The position numbers and the translations under genes are program-made. From NCBI GenBank assembly GCA_910574455.1, contig CAJSYZ010000011.1:2480001-2544000 (forward strand): a stretch of DNA of 64,000 bases, in the 5' to 3' direction. Each line of letters begins with the position of its first letter. Within the stretch, counting starts at the first letter, position 1. Of the stretch, positions 32,101 to 44,907 are shown piece after piece. The DNA is from Trichaptum fuscoviolaceum (taxonomy: Eukaryota; Basidiomycota; Agaricomycetes; Hymenochaetales; Trichaptaceae). The notes under the pieces are model-generated. The model ran no database searches, had not been told where the DNA came from, and was given only the letters and a program-made list of their open reading frames with translations.

Positions 32101-33800
32101 AGTCGTGCAGGAAACACATTTAAGGCTGAAGCTGTGGTATCACTAGGTACTGGGAAAACTTATACTGTATCACTGTCGCTGCTGAGGCTTCTCGAAGTCA
32201 GACACAAATGCGATATGCACGATAAGCAATGTATATTCTTGACTGCCATGACCCACGCTGCCATTGAAGCGTGTCTTGGAAAAATCAAAGCCCTCATGCA
32301 GAGATATAGGGAAATCCCTGGCCTCAATGCATCCTGGTTGGACAGCATCACACTCGAGAGAATATTTTCAGGAGGTACTCACCCAATATCCAGAGATGCT
32401 AAGACGCATATCTATGCTGGGACAGTATATCAAGTAAGTATCTCAATATCTACTTTGACTATATCCTGACTATTGCCCTTCAATTCCGCAGCTCTACAAC
32501 TTTTCAAAGAGAAGTAAGATACAAGCTGACTGCATAATCATTGATGAAGCTGGCCAATTGGGGTTGGGTCCGGCTTCGTTAGTGTTGAGGTCGTTAAATT
32601 CAAGTGGAAGAGTGATCATCGCTGGTGATTCAGAGCAACTAGCACCAATCTTGACAAGTCAATATCCCCAGGCTGAGTCTCGACTGTTCGGATCTATATT
32701 GGATTCCCTCATAAATCTGTCGGACGCAGCTGAAGATGAGACAGACATTTTCTCAGATTCTCCTACCGCAACGTTTTCTGAAACCTCACAAGTCAGCACA
32801 ATCGTTCAGCTGACAGAAAATTTCCGGTATGTTGCCTGTAAAATGAGAAGCTAGGTGCTGATGGATTAGATTTCCCCTAGGCTAAACCCTGACCTGGGTG
32901 AATTTGTATCCACGATTTATAAAAAGTCATTCAAGGCTCAAAAATCACAAACTAAGAATGTTGCAAAGCAGTTAAGCAGCTTAGAAGACATATTAAACAC
33001 GTCGGCGATGCAAGATCAAGCAAGAAATATACTTGTCGCGCTATCTGCTGCTATGTTACGAAGGAATCAAAATATCCTTCGACCCCCCATAATCAAGAAG
33101 TTTCCTCCAGCGCTCAGCGCGGATACTGAAACACTTGACACGCAGAATATATCGCTGGCGCTTGTGCGTCTCTCCGTTTCTTCGGAACATCCTGATCAGT
33201 TCGGGTACGAATCCCATGTCCGTGGCGAGGCATCTTTCGCAGCAGCACTCGTTAGCCTTCTTCAGATTGCGGCGCCGGAAGAAACGATATTCGTTGCCAC
33301 TCCCCACCGTATTCAGCGACACGCCGTCAAAGATGCCCTCCGGGCTAGAGTAGATGACCTTGCATATGCCTTCGAGAGCTTACAGTTAGACAGGGAGTTC
33401 AGGGATGCTGGAGCGCCCCTGCCTTCTGAAGAGAAGGTGACTGTTGATACCATTGAACGTCTTCAAGGTGAGGGGTTCATTGCTTTGCATGCTTACTCGT
33501 AGTGAAACATTTGAAATAGGTTCAGAGGCGGCTTTCGTTATCTGTCTCTTCTCCCATACACATTTGGCCACTGCCTCTACGGCTATCGATTTCCTCCTCG
33601 AGAGAAGGAGGCTCAACGTTGCCATAAGTCGCGCTAAAACACTCTGCATTCTTGTTACATCTCAAGAGGTACTTAAGCCCTCCGTACGTATTTTCTCCAA
33701 TCCGAAAAGTGCGAAGGGGTTCGCTTTCCTCAAAGCATATGAAGATCGGGCCTGGATAGCGAACGTAAACGTGAACCTTGACGAAGCAATCAGAGGTTGA
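29160..33800 (+). CDS. RecB/Cas4-like nuclease fused to UPF1-like SF1 helicase
   Basis: Seven exons (29160-29633, 29685-31259, 31313-32084, 32147-32433, 32492-32826, 32881-33467, 33520-33800) give 1,436 residues. Residues about 1-300 form a PD-(D/E)XK nuclease: GNDWEASLF, KPDLLEI, IDAKSS and QIYFYH, plus four cysteines in Fe-S staple order: one in HHFQCDLF and C-x2-C-x5-C in CRGCPFENEC. Residues about 900-1436 form a superfamily 1 helicase: GPPGTGKT created across the exon 3/4 join, an AMTHAAI motif, IIDEAGQ, GDSEQLAP, TENFR and RRRLNVAISRAKT. The same pairing (COG2251-like nuclease with COG1112-like helicase) is known in prokaryotes and resembles Dna2 in order. The motifs differ from canonical Dna2 (GPPGTGKT, not GMPGTGKT). 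Likely acts on DNA or RNA flaps; role unknown. Confidence 0.88.
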
Positions 33801-34054
33801 CAAATGGGTACGTTTAAATTATTGTTACAGTGAAAACAAAACAATGTACTATGTATGTATGTGTTTCAGATCGAATAGTAGTAGGACAGGAGTTCTATGC
33901 GGTATACAGATGTGGGTGTCTAGGTCTATATGTGAAAGAAACATGTTCAAAATGCAATTAATTCGTCGATAGCGATCTCCAAAGCGTGATGATACGAAGA
34001 GTGGATAGAGTTCACATATGGTTGTTCAAGAAGCGAAGTATGAATGCAAGTATG

Positions 34055-37000
34055 TTACTGGGCGAGGCCATTCTCTGTGTGGGGAGCCTTCTCAACTGAA
34101 GGGACGTTCTCAACGTTCGGGCCTCTCTCGGTCTGATGAGCATCGTCGATAACAGGGTCGTTGCCGATGAAAGGGCCCTTCTCATTCATGGTCTGAGCCT
34201 GGGCCTGTGGAGTAAACTGCTTAAACCCTGCCTGAGCGATGATGTCCGCGGTGTCGTCGATACCATTCACATCCTTCTTCTTGTATTCAGAAGGAAGCAG
34301 AACTGCACGATCAATGGCGACTGGAAGTCCTCGATGCCGCCCTCGGAGCATCACAACGCAGACTATTAACTTGGAGAGGGGCGTAAATGCTCCCGAAAAC
34401 GAGAAGTTGGCCTGTTGCATAGGTAAGTCTACAATCAGAAAATACATATACAGACTCACATAAGGAACACCAAGGCTCAGGCCAACACCACCATATGCCG
34501 AGATCAATTCAAATACTGTAAACGCATTAGTCGATGCACATCGACGAACGAATGTCAAATTTACTAACTTATCGTAAATATTGTAAACCACTGGAAATTA
34601 TTTTCATCTTGAATTTTGGAACGTTCAATTATACAAACAAGGAATAGCGCTAGTCCAAGCCACCACATATCTAAGAGCCTTATGAGAAATAGACAACAAT
34701 CATGGTCAAAGGTACATTACCGAATGCGAGTTGTCTTCGTGCATGCCACGCAAGATATCGTCCCCAGACAGCAACACGACCTCCGCCTCCTAAGCTATTT
34801 GCATTTGGTTCATCCTCATCTTCGTCATCAGATTCGTCGTAGACTCCCAGAGACTTTTCCTCGTAAACATTCGTAGAGCGAACGCTCATAGCAATAGGGT
34901 CTGTTGTACGAATTAAACCGATGACTTTGTAGAAGGTTTAAGACACTCACAAACGCTGATATACATCATCATCACATATAAAGCTCTGGATAAGGATATG
35001 AGCAAGTTTCCATCCATGCCCGATCAGCCACACTTACTGCACAGCTGGTGCTAAGGCCGAAAGAGTAACAGTCGCAAACCCCGCAGCACGGACAGCGGTC
35101 GCTTGCAGCAAGCCTATTACGAAGCGCACACCAACAGGTATGGCATCTATAGTAGGGTTGCCAATATCCAAAACCAGAAAGAAGAAATAGTCGGTCCCAC
35201 TATAGGTCGAGTTGTGAATTCCTTTCTCAATTTGAGACTGATGGGGCTTACTTCAGAAAAAGCAGAACTGTGAAAAGGAACCAGGTTTGGTGGGACGGGA
35301 ATAGATAAATAAAACAACGTCGTGGGTGATCCAAAAGGAACTGTAAGGTTTCATTCGTTCGTGATGCCTTTGGTACAATTTTTGAAAACAACCAACTTAA
35401 ATGACAAGTTAGCGCTGACTTATCCGAAACTTTCAAGCTGACTTACATCGTCAATCGAAGACTACAACAGAGGAGAGAAGGAGATAATTATTAAGGATTT
35501 TGCTTCCGGAAAGAGGCTTGGGCATGAATGAACTCACAAGATAGGCTAAAGGGAGGCGGGTCTCAGTATATGTGCAAGAGAGAAAGGGACGAAGGCAACT
35601 CACGAAAGCCGTGTTACCCGCAAGGATCAGCAATGCCATCGCCAATACCATTGGATACGCTCTTTGAAAGGGAACCATGCTTTGGTCAACCAAACTCATT
35701 CCAGCGTTCGTATAAGCAGTCGCAACTTGAAAAGCTGCAAACCAAGAGGGCGGAACATATCGGTGTAAATTCGGAGGTTCAAAGTCACCTCGCCAACGAG
35801 GAAGGCTGATGTACGGCGTAATTATCGTAAATGCGATCAACTGGACACCGAAGTGATACTGACAGCCAGCACAGTTGAACATCATAAGGCGGGCAAAACA
35901 GCAAAGGAGAAAGACTCACTGCGCCAACGATCCACAAGAGTGCGGTCAGTGCGCGGTATTCAACCCCGCCCAATTCCTCCAAATTCTCTTCCGTGAGTTT
36001 ATGGAATTTGCTATTCCTTCCCACGATTGCTTCGAATGTTATATATGGTACATTCTTCACCTCTTTGTTGCTAAATTGCGTAGGATGTGTGCCCGAAGTA
36101 GGGAAGGCTTGCAGTGTCCGAGTACGCTGAACTGTGAGAGTTCGTACGAAACGCTTTTCTACACCCGGGAAGAGCTTCCGAACAAGCTTGAGAAACAAGG
36201 TCTGAGGCATCGGGAACCCCCCGTATCCTGTGTGCATTGCAGACTTTCCCGCTGTAGTACGATGCGTATGTGTAGTTGCTGAACGGTACGCAAGAGGAAC
36301 ACCCGACCGCCCTGGTCCATCATCTTAAGGAGAGGACTTGTCAGAAAAGACTAATAAATCATCTATAAGACTTAAAAACATACATCTATCGTCGTGCACA
36401 ATAGCCTCTCCATCTCGGCTGACGACACTGTATCTGCGCCCCATGCCGACGCGCGTCGCACTCAATCCGTCCAGATTATTCAGGTTCGAGCTAGAACCCA
36501 GCTCACTTCTGCTGCGATTGTTATCGAACGGCGCAACTGAGGATCCTCGTCGACCCCGCAATTCTGAGCGATCAGCACGGCCTCGCTCAATTTCCGGTGT
36601 TCGAAATTCGACTGTCATCGTGTGTCCTAATGGGACGCCTCTGGACGGTCCACCTTGTATAGTCGCAATTCGATTCATAGTGACGGATCGGGGAAAGGTA
36701 GTTGTGCGTGGCATACGGCTCGATCCTTCAGGAACGGTGTCTGCAGCGCCATTCTGCCGGCTGTCACCAGGAGATCCTGCAGCGGAGGTAGGACTAAAAC
36801 ATATAAGTACTTCTGATCTTAGTGACGGCATGGATCGCACTTACGAGAAAATGCCATCTAACTGACTTTGCTCCGGGCTCGACACATCGCCTCGAAGTGT
36901 GCTTCCAGTCAAATTCAGGTTTTCCTTCGCCACCACTTTTTCATTATCGTTCGCAGGCGTGACCGACCCCGATCTGGACGATTGTGCGGGAGTGGGAGTC

Positions 37001-37900
37001 ATCAACGATGTTCTGGAAGGTGTTGCGCGATTCGGAGGTACACCCAAAGCATCAGGTTCCTCCGTGATATAGCCACTGGGATCGATTAGCTTCGGGGTAA
37101 CATCCATTCGACGAATCATCTCCGGACGTAGTTTCTTCAATGTCTTTCTGCTAAATGGCCCCCATCTTTTCTTGTTTCCCTTTTCAGAGGAGTCGGTCGA
37201 CTCCGGTGATTCAGGGATTGTAGAATTCCTAGACTCTGGGACAACAGACAACGCTCTATTTCGTGCACTTGTTTGATAGGTGAATACTCGAGTAAACGTG
37301 CGAGAAAAAGCAGAGGGATGGCTGTTAGTTTTCGCCAGCTTCGCTTCTTCTTCTCTCTTCTTGATTTGGGCTTCAATGATGTGTTCACACTTTACAGTGA
37401 AGTAATGTCTTGGTGAAAGGTCAGACCAACACTGAAGTAAACAAAGGCCGGCGGAAACGAACCTCCGTGTGTACACAATGACCCATGACACAACTACCTG
37501 GACAATCGTTCGATGCTTTCAGTAGCCGTAGTTTCATCACAAAAGATTATGTGCGGACTGACTGGATTCCCAATGCTCATCAAAAAGAATAGCAAAGCTT
37601 GCTGAAAGCCAGTCAATGCGCTTAAATCGACAGTCGCCAGGCCGCAGACAATACAGGCGCTGAGGCAATTGAACAGCGCATCGATGTAGTCGATATGATT
37701 CTCCCCATTAGCAGCGTAGAATATCCCTGAAGCAATCAACGGCGTAAAAGTGCTGAAAGTTGCCACACGTAGTCGACCCGAAACAAGTCTGGTCAGAGAC
37801 ATTCTAAGAGTGTAAGGCAATCAACTCACAAGAATAAAAGGTGAATGCGAAAGAAGTTAAGATTTTTCCTCAGAGACGACCAGGACGGCAGCTTGGCCAT
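34055..37900 (-). CDS. TRK1: TRK-family potassium transporter
   Basis: Plasma-membrane K+ uptake protein of the fungal TRK type. About ten or more exons from ATG 37900. All four pore-loop repeats can be seen: GLATVDLSAL (near 37620), AGMSLVDQSM (near 35690), GFATVTLSAL (near 35070) and YGGVGLSLG (near 34490), each with the filter glycine. After the first pair comes VVVSWVIVYTRRF and a long cytoplasmic loop rich in Ser/Thr and charged residues (37380-36330), as in yeast Trk1. A conserved RSTNVYEEKSLGVYDE segment (34880) follows the third repeat. The C-terminal tail after LPSEYKKKD is acidic with loose repeats (VENVPSVEKAP). Roughly 900 residues. The first intron was placed so that FRIHLLFF joins TFTPLIASG, matching the family. 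Confidence 0.92.
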
Positions 37901-38640
37901 AGAGCTCGATGCTAGCTAGGACAGTCGAGGATGATGGGCAGCAACGCTGGAGGAGCATGTGTTGGCTGCTGTCCGAACTCTGGTGTACTTACTCAAATAC
38001 CATCATATAACCTATTATTTTCCCACGCGACGTCACGTTCAGCCCCGACTCGGATTAGACTTCAAGTTGCCGATCCTTTCAATCCAATGAAATGCGGCCT
38101 CAGGCTTTCTTTCACATTCGTCAGGCTTCTCTCCTTTGAGCCTCGGTGAAAAAAATATCACTCCCAAGAAGATTGCCAATTCAAAAGATAGAAATAGTGT
38201 GCGATGGACGAGGTCTTTTCATCAGAATGATTACTCGTCGGACTTACACGTTACATTATCAAAAGTTCTTCTCCTAGGAGGTAACGGATTGAACAGATGC
38301 AGTAACTTCGGTCCGTGAGATGATACGTAGTATTCCTTTGGCAGAACAAATAGACCTTTCTCGGTTTTATCACAGATGGAGATTGTCTTCATGTTTCAGA
38401 TGTGATGTCTATCTGGGATGCAATTAGCCTGGGTATGTTCTGATTGATCACAGGAACGTGTATCCATCACACATAGGCTTTATTGTGTGGCGAATCCGCA
38501 TCCCAGACTTTCGGATTCTCGTGGTCCGCATATAACATCGGTTGAAAAGAAAGGACAGGAAGCAGAGACTATGATTGGGAAAGAAGGAAGAAAACATTGA
38601 ATAGTGATGAACGTACCTTGGAAGTCAGATTGCGGCCGCC
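37901..38640. other. Intergenic, upstream of the TRK gene
   Basis: No gene supported; short frames only. It presumably carries the TRK promoter and the 3' end of the minus-strand hypothetical gene upstream. Confidence 0.6.
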
Positions 38641-39317
38641 TTAACCAGAGTCTGTTGTCGCAATTCTTCTGCTTCGAGAGCGAGGAATATTGGTTGTTTT
38701 GAGAGCCTCATAACCCTCGATATCATCTAGCATAGTGATGTTCCACAATGTTGTTCCTTTATGAATGTCTGTGTAGAACGGATGATCGTAGCCAATCACC
38801 GAAACTGACGCTGTAGAGTTGGAGTGTAGTGACCTCGTTAATCGTAGCAGTGCATTGATCATATTTGATTTATGTATCTGTGAGAACCTAAACTAAGGAT
38901 CAGTACATATATTATGACTTCAGAAAGTTCACCTTCTATACCTCGATTAAGTTGGGCACAAAGCAGTCTGGAATGATGATTCATAGCTTAGGACGTTGCG
39001 GAAGCTTGAAGAATGGAGAACTGTATCTCTTTAGTCGATGAGTGACTCGTGAACTATCTCGATGAATACGCTAGACTCACCAATCTACCAACAAGTATCC
39101 GGAAGATCGAGGGGGACTCCAGGAACAAAAATGGACCTGGTGGGCCAACGGTTCGCCATACCTCACTCTTTGTAGTCCGAGAAATGGGGTAGCGATATCC
39201 TACAACGAACGGCAAGTCGCACGCGGGCACATCTGTGTAACGCCCAAGAGGCACTGCGGCCTTTTTGCACCAGTTTCCGAAAGGATAAAATTTAGCAACA
39301 ACAAAGCCACCCATCAT
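38641..39317 (-). CDS. Hypothetical protein, three or four exons
   Basis: From ATG 39317 an exon coding a hydrophobic, aromatic-rich start (MMGGFVVAKFYPFGNW) and a PPGPFLFLESPSIFRILVGRL segment, ending at a GTGAGT donor near 39080. A middle exon may code DCFVPNLIEV (near 38950). The last exon codes an MINALLRLTRSL helix and an HPFYTDIHKGTTLWN stretch, with stop at 38641. Splice joins are my inference. No domain recognised. The reading is supported by clean composition and donor/acceptor sites but not by any family. Confidence 0.4.
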
Positions 39318-39924
39318 CCAGTTTCGATAGCACCAACTCGAATACGATGTTGGGTATTGGGAGCGTAGACAAGGGGTCTGTACAAGGGGACTTGAAGTTG
39401 AGTATGTCTTCTTGGACTACTATTAGCTGCAGGGCAGCAGAAACGTGTATCAGGACCTAATGGGAAGCGTGTTCATGACCGGGACCGCAATAATGGCTGC
39501 CGTAGCCAATGAAGTAGTGTCATAAGAATAAGGAGACCCAGTTGTGAGCAAGCCGCCCAGCCTGAGGCTGTTCTTGTCTATTAGTAAGTCCAGAGTAAAA
39601 CCGAGGCGACGTAAATCAATTCAGTGTTCGCCAAAATAGTGTAATAAGCGCCAGCTGTGACCAGAGATTGAGTCATGCCTTCCCCTCAACGACAAGAATA
39701 GGACGTGATACTCTTCATATGTATGTAGTCTTCTTTAACGCTGCAGTTCGAAAGCGCGCACTTATGCCGTTGGTTTATCCAACAATCCGGGAATCAAACA
39801 ATTTTGTATCTGCAGGAATCTGCAAGACTTTGATGGTTATATAAGTGAAAGCAGAGTCAACAAGACTTGATAGCTCTAAGAAAAGGAAAACGGTAAGTGA
39901 GAAAATATGAAAATATGAATGACG
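39318..39924. other. Intergenic, with isolated palindromic words
   Basis: No gene supported. Contains ACTTGAAGTTG at 39390-39400 and a perfect CAGCCTGAGGCTG at 39558-39570, single members of the mosaic vocabulary outside a mosaic block. Confidence 0.6.
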
Positions 39925-41470
39925 CTATGAGGTAGGCTTGTCTTTACGCTTTTCCTCTTTTTTCTCCTTCTTCGTCTTCCGGTCTTCCTTGTCTTTCTTT
40001 TTTCTCTCCTTCCGGTCCACCTTACTCTCGACCTCCCCAGCGACATTCACGTCCTCTGTTTGCTCGTTTTCAATGTCATCAGAAGCCGGCTCCGATGACT
40101 CTGATTCCTTCCCTTTCCTATTTTTTTCCTCTTTTCTCTTGTCCTTCTTTCCCTTCTTTCTCTTCCGCTCCACCTGAAGTTCTTCGGATTCTGACTCCGC
40201 CTCTTTGACCACATCTGTCTCGGCCTTCTCAAGAGGTATGGCGGATGCTGAAGGTGCAAATGATGGGAAACTCATCCCTAGCCCACCCATAAGATTCCCA
40301 AACTTCATCCCCGATCCCAAACCAAATTTTGGCGGCTCGTCCTCCTCTTTCGCTAACCGAGAAGCCCCGATACCAAGCTTCGCCGTCGGTACTTCCTCAT
40401 CCCGATCAGTATCTGTCCATTCCTTCTTCACATCAGGAACAGACGAAGTGGCCACAGGGGTGGTTGTACCAGAAGCTAGTTTCGACCGCGAGGCGAGCTT
40501 CTCCTTGAAGTAGTCCGCGACGCTTTTGGTAGATTTAGTCAATTGCTCCATTTTGATACTTTCGTCCAAGGTAGTCGATGTTAGTGTCGAGGAAGAGGTG
40601 CCCGAAGCTGACGGACCATCAACAGCGGGTGTGGCGGACCCGGAGACAGATGGAGAAATACCGAGAATCTCGGCTACGGCAGTTGAGGATTGTGAAGCAA
40701 GCTGTTTAGAGCGGAGGAATCGGGCGCGGTGACTGACATTTCCCCAATGCATAATGGACTCGTTAGTTCGTGATGTGTGATAAACAAATAGAATATAACT
40801 CACGCAAGTGGTCTTCGTGCTATGGGTGCTGAAGTGTTTTCGGCCTTAGTCTCATTTGCGTCTTCAGATGCAGTGTTCGACGAAGAGCTCTTTGATTTTT
40901 TATCATCGTTCTCCGATGGAGTGGTAGACTTCGCCTTTTTCTCCTTCTTACGTGCCTTTTCCTTCTTCTCACTCTTGATCCTCTTCTTCTCCCTCTTCCG
41001 CTCATCATCGCCCATTCCCTTAGCATTTCCCTCCTCTCTCTTCCTCTTCTGTCCCGCATCAGCACCCGCATCGTTGTCCTCCACTTCTATATCTTTACCT
41101 TCACCATCACTAAATTTTTCTCCCTCTTCTGAGTTATTGCTTTCATTCAGCCTCTTCAGAAGCAGCTCGTAGTCCCTGTTCTGCTTCCACGCAATAGCGT
41201 CTGGACCCTGAGGTGCGCCAGCACCGATACCAAGCATGTTCAACTTCTGTGCAACTTGGATGTGTGAGGTACGACCATCTTGGTTCGCACCAAGGCCTTT
41301 CGACGGATCCCAGCCGAGTTTCGATAGATACGATTGACCAAACTTCGCTGCGTCTGATATACAGTAAGTACAGAGAGGATGAATTGGCTATAAGACTCAC
41401 TATCCGCCCATGTCAAGTTGCGCGGGTCAGCTCCAATGCGTTGTTTCGTTTTTCTTCCAGAAAGGCCCAT
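39925..41470 (-). CDS. PXR1: G-patch protein, PINX1/Pxr1 homologue
   Basis: Nucleolar G-patch cofactor; in yeast Pxr1 stimulates the helicase Prp43 in rRNA and snoRNA maturation, and the human homologue inhibits telomerase. Exon 1 codes the diagnostic start MGLSGRKTKQRIGADPRNL. Exon 2 codes the G-patch (FGQSYLSKLGWDPSKGLGAN), then HIQVAQKLNMLGIGAG and a WKQNRDYELLLKRLN helix, followed by a Lys/Glu-rich low-complexity region. Exon 3 codes HRARFLRSKQLA, a Ser/Thr-rich linker, VADYFKEKLASR, GLGSGMKFG and a Lys-rich tail (KKEKKEEKRKDKP) typical of nucleolar proteins. About 475 residues. Introns lie near 41341-41402 and 40742-40800. Confidence 0.92.
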
Positions 41471-41889
41471 ATTATAGAGCCCAGTATTATGCGATACTTT
41501 TCAACGCTTGTCGTTGAAGATTGGCAAGCTTAACTTCTGGTGTGCTACTTAGTATGGCAACTGCATGGCATGCTATTATTTTCCAACCGAAAATCAGAAG
41601 TTTCCTAAACTGGGTGCCTGAGACAAAATGATCGCAAGTTGTTTATGATCTTCTGGATATTTTACTGTTTTACAGGAATGGATGTCAAGTTTAAGTGATA
41701 CACACATACGTGTTTTCTGCAGCGCAGCCTAGTCATAAGAATTCTAGTAATACAATCATCAAGAAAGGCCAGTGCATATGCATGCTTCGCTGGAGCTGCT
41801 TTATGCCTGATGTCAGAGTACGAGTGATGCTACAGTTAGAACAAAGTTTGAGCGGAAAAAGTGTCGTCCGGCTCGACGATGAAAAGCGG
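41471..41889. other. Intergenic
   Basis: Short spacer between the PXR1 start and the F-box gene end; nothing recognised. Confidence 0.6.
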
Positions 41890-43546
41890 TCAAAACGCGA
41901 ATAAGTTGTTGGGGAGACCTTGAAGCCTCCATGTATGCTCTCTAATGGTGTCCGACTGGTCAGGATAGCAAACGAGGCCCTCTACACCAGACATCGGCTC
42001 AACGGTGTAGCGTGTCCAGTAAGACGAGGGGGCGTCCTTGGAAACAGCGTGCGACTGGACCTTGGTCCAGATAACGTCGGAGCAAAATGCAACTTCGCGA
42101 AGCTTGGGCATATAGCGTTGCCAGATAATGAGATATTCCTGGTGATCTTGAAAGGCCTCCCAGTCAGCGGTAGCCATCTTGTTGTCCGGACGATAAAGAT
42201 AGAGGCGCTCTAGTTCTGGGAATTCAATGAGATTGCCCAAGCTCATGAAGAAGTCCTGCAAAGCGTCATTATAATAAATCCTCAGATAAGCATACAATGT
42301 CACTCACGTCGTCAGGGACGCCTGCCTGATAGCAGATATACAATTCCGAAGCCTTCCTCATCATGACAGAAAGCATATAGAATAGCTCCCTATCCCACTG
42401 TCTAATGTTGAAGCGGAACGTTTGCAGAGAGATCCTTGATCTTTTCAAGAGTTGCAGAATTTCAACTACGTCTTCCATCTTCATGTACTTGACGACAGGT
42501 GGGTGATTTGTGATGACGTCCGTAATCGTGATCGTGTTGACAGGCCTGCATGGAACGAACAGGCCTAGGTAGGATGCTGGGCCTTTGAAGCTCACCATGG
42601 ATGGCAACGAGTCAGGCTTGAGCTTCAGCGCCGATGGGTAATCCCGAACACCCTCAAGTTTTCCCATGTCAGTCAGCTCCAGGTGTTTCACGAAGAAACA
42701 GTTGTTCAAAAACCTAAAGAGGCCCTCGAAACTCCGCCTCCAGCGCTGAGCGTTCCCGCGGAAGTCAAGCTCGAGATTCTCCAGGGAGCGCGGAAGGCCG
42801 TACTGCGCCAAGGACTCAAGCGCAGGCTCGACAGAGCGATCGATACGCAAAGTATTGAGGGTCTGGCTGCGTGCCAATTTAAGCACTGCCTTGAGTTTCC
42901 CGAGGCTCGTGAGTGGGCCATGACAAACTTGGAGTATCGTAAGGTCCCTCAGCTGAAGCATCGAAGGGTCGTAGCCGCGAGGAAAGCGAGTCGTAAGGCG
43001 GCACCATCGCAATGTTATGCTCCTCAGCTGATGGTTTGTCGACAATTCGTAAACGCTCTGATAGAAATCACGAGGGAGCGAGATACTGCGCAGAGTCATT
43101 TCTCGAAGATTCGTAAAAAAGGGAAGGAGGGAGAGAGTCTGCTGTGTCATATTGAATGTCGGGGGAAATGTTTCGTCCATCAAGCGACACTGCCTTCGGC
43201 CTGGTAGAGAAGGAAACTCTCTAATTGAATAGTTCATAGGAAGTCGAATATCAGTATCTGGGCCGCTATTCTTCTCCGAGATGCGTAAGGATTGCGTCGC
43301 AGAGAGGAACTCAGGATGACGGCATAGGAAGCGCACGGCTTCCAGTGTCGCGTTCGGACTACGTTCCTCTTGATTGAAGCCGACGATCCAGTTAACGTTA
43401 CGGAAGAGGAAAGGCATCGCCAAATCATAGAAATGATGAGAAGTAAGAGCAACATTCAGGATATCCCTAGTATCCTTGAGCTTCACCAGGATTCCTGACT
43501 TGACATCGTAAGGCAAATCAGACAAAGTTGAGACATTGTTGGCCAT
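41890..43546 (-). CDS. F-box / leucine-rich-repeat-like protein
   Basis: Probable substrate adaptor of an SCF ubiquitin ligase. The F-box is at the N-terminus: LSDLPYDVKSGILVKLKD, then VALTSHHFYDLAMPFLFRNV. It is followed by about 400 residues with spaced LRR-like strands (LREMTLRSISLP, LENLELDFRG, VKHLELTDMG, LERLYLYRP) and no other domain. One intron near 42257-42307 (GTGAGT...GCAG). I chose ATG 43546 (MANNVSTLSDLP) because it directly precedes the F-box; the frame is open upstream to 43756 with further ATGs. The target is unknown. Agaricomycetes carry hundreds of such fast-evolving genes. About 535 residues. Confidence 0.82.
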
Positions 43547-44907
43547 CTCGAGAAATGAGTCAAGCACTCGGACAGTGCCAACGAAACCTTCGTACATAGT
43601 TTCAGTAGGACACATAACGAAGAGTACAGCAGACTCACCGACCTGATTGACGCTCAGATTCAAGCCCTTCTGGATTGTCCGTGCACGAACACAAGGAATG
43701 ATGAGTGAGGAAGGGAGGAAGACTTTTGATGCACTGGTCACCTGTTGGTGCACCACCGCCCCGGAAATATAAATCTGTGCTTACCTAATCCGCTTAAATA
43801 TAATTTGCAAGTTTTTGTGCCGAGCAAACTTGAATTTGGAGATAACAAAGTCCAAGGAGAAATGCTTCGTACCCCGAATTGAGTAGACGGAACGCAAGAT
43901 CTCCAGTAACGAAGAAAAGGATGCTGCCTGCTCTCGTAGTTTCCAGAATGTTCCAAGTGAATATGATTGTACGTCGCAGTCGAGTCGTTAATGATTTTGA
44001 GTCTTGAAATGTTTTTTGTTCGTTCTTCTCTTCTTCTCTTCTTCAAGTAAGGACCCTGTCCACTGACAAACAATGCTACCATTTGGTTGGTAGATATTAG
44101 GCTCAAGTTATGGGAGGAGTGTACTCAACTATGACTTACCAGGCAATACCCGAAACGATCAGTACGCTATCCGATTATAACTTCAAGTTCCTCGACATAG
44201 GGAAGGCACCCATACGTGTGATTTGATCAAGAGGGACAAGCTTTAGGTGCAGATGCAATAAGATTTTGCAGTCCGAATATCGTTCGAGCGTTAACGTGGG
44301 TGGCACTGGAGCGCATGAACGTCGAATACAGAATTATTTGTTCTGAAACATTTACCTGGAGTCTAATGTCGGTCTTGCAGGAGTCAACGATGCTATTTCA
44401 CAGAGATGATGGTGGTGGTGACGAACAACTCTTGTAAGGTTCCGCGCGACGCGTACAAAGTTTAGGCTTTACTGGCAGTCCCGTGATTATCACGTGCCAG
44501 TGCACCTTCAAGTTCCGTTTGGTATTATTTGATAGTATTTGTACTCGCTCACTCAGGCTGCCTTAAACTTTGAAGGCCAAAACGCTGCGCACTTCGTCTT
44601 GCAAAGTATCCTGAACTGATGTTTCGCTTATATTTATTATTCAAATGATGCTAGCTCACTGGGCCTGCAAATGTAGGTGCCCTGTTGACATCGCTGTATC
44701 TTCTCCATAAATTACTTTAGCCCCTATTCCACCTACGATTCTATTCACACACTGGAACGCCAGTGACCGAGCTTCCATCGAACGTGTGTTCGACTGCTGG
44801 GCTGAGCTATCCTACGTCTTCGCAGGAGGGGATTCTTGGTGTTTCGAGTCCGTTGGCGAGGCAAGAGTCGTCTGCCTACTGGAACTTTTGTCGACAATTC
44901 TTCTTCG
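43547..44907. other. Intergenic
   Basis: 1.36 kb between divergent genes. Around 44465-44570 are degenerate mosaic words (CACTGGCAG-like, CACGTGCCAGTGCAC, CTTCAAGTT, CTCAGGCTG). A TATA-like sequence for the F-box gene may lie near 43765. No gene supported. Confidence 0.55.

Noticed and set aside
29160..33800. Calling the nuclease-helicase DNA2
   Set aside because: Domain order is similar, but the Walker A and motif II sequences are UPF1-like and not those of canonical Dna2; left unnamed.
42683..43207. 174-codon plus-strand frame
   Set aside because: Antisense to the LRR part of the F-box gene and without domain resemblance.
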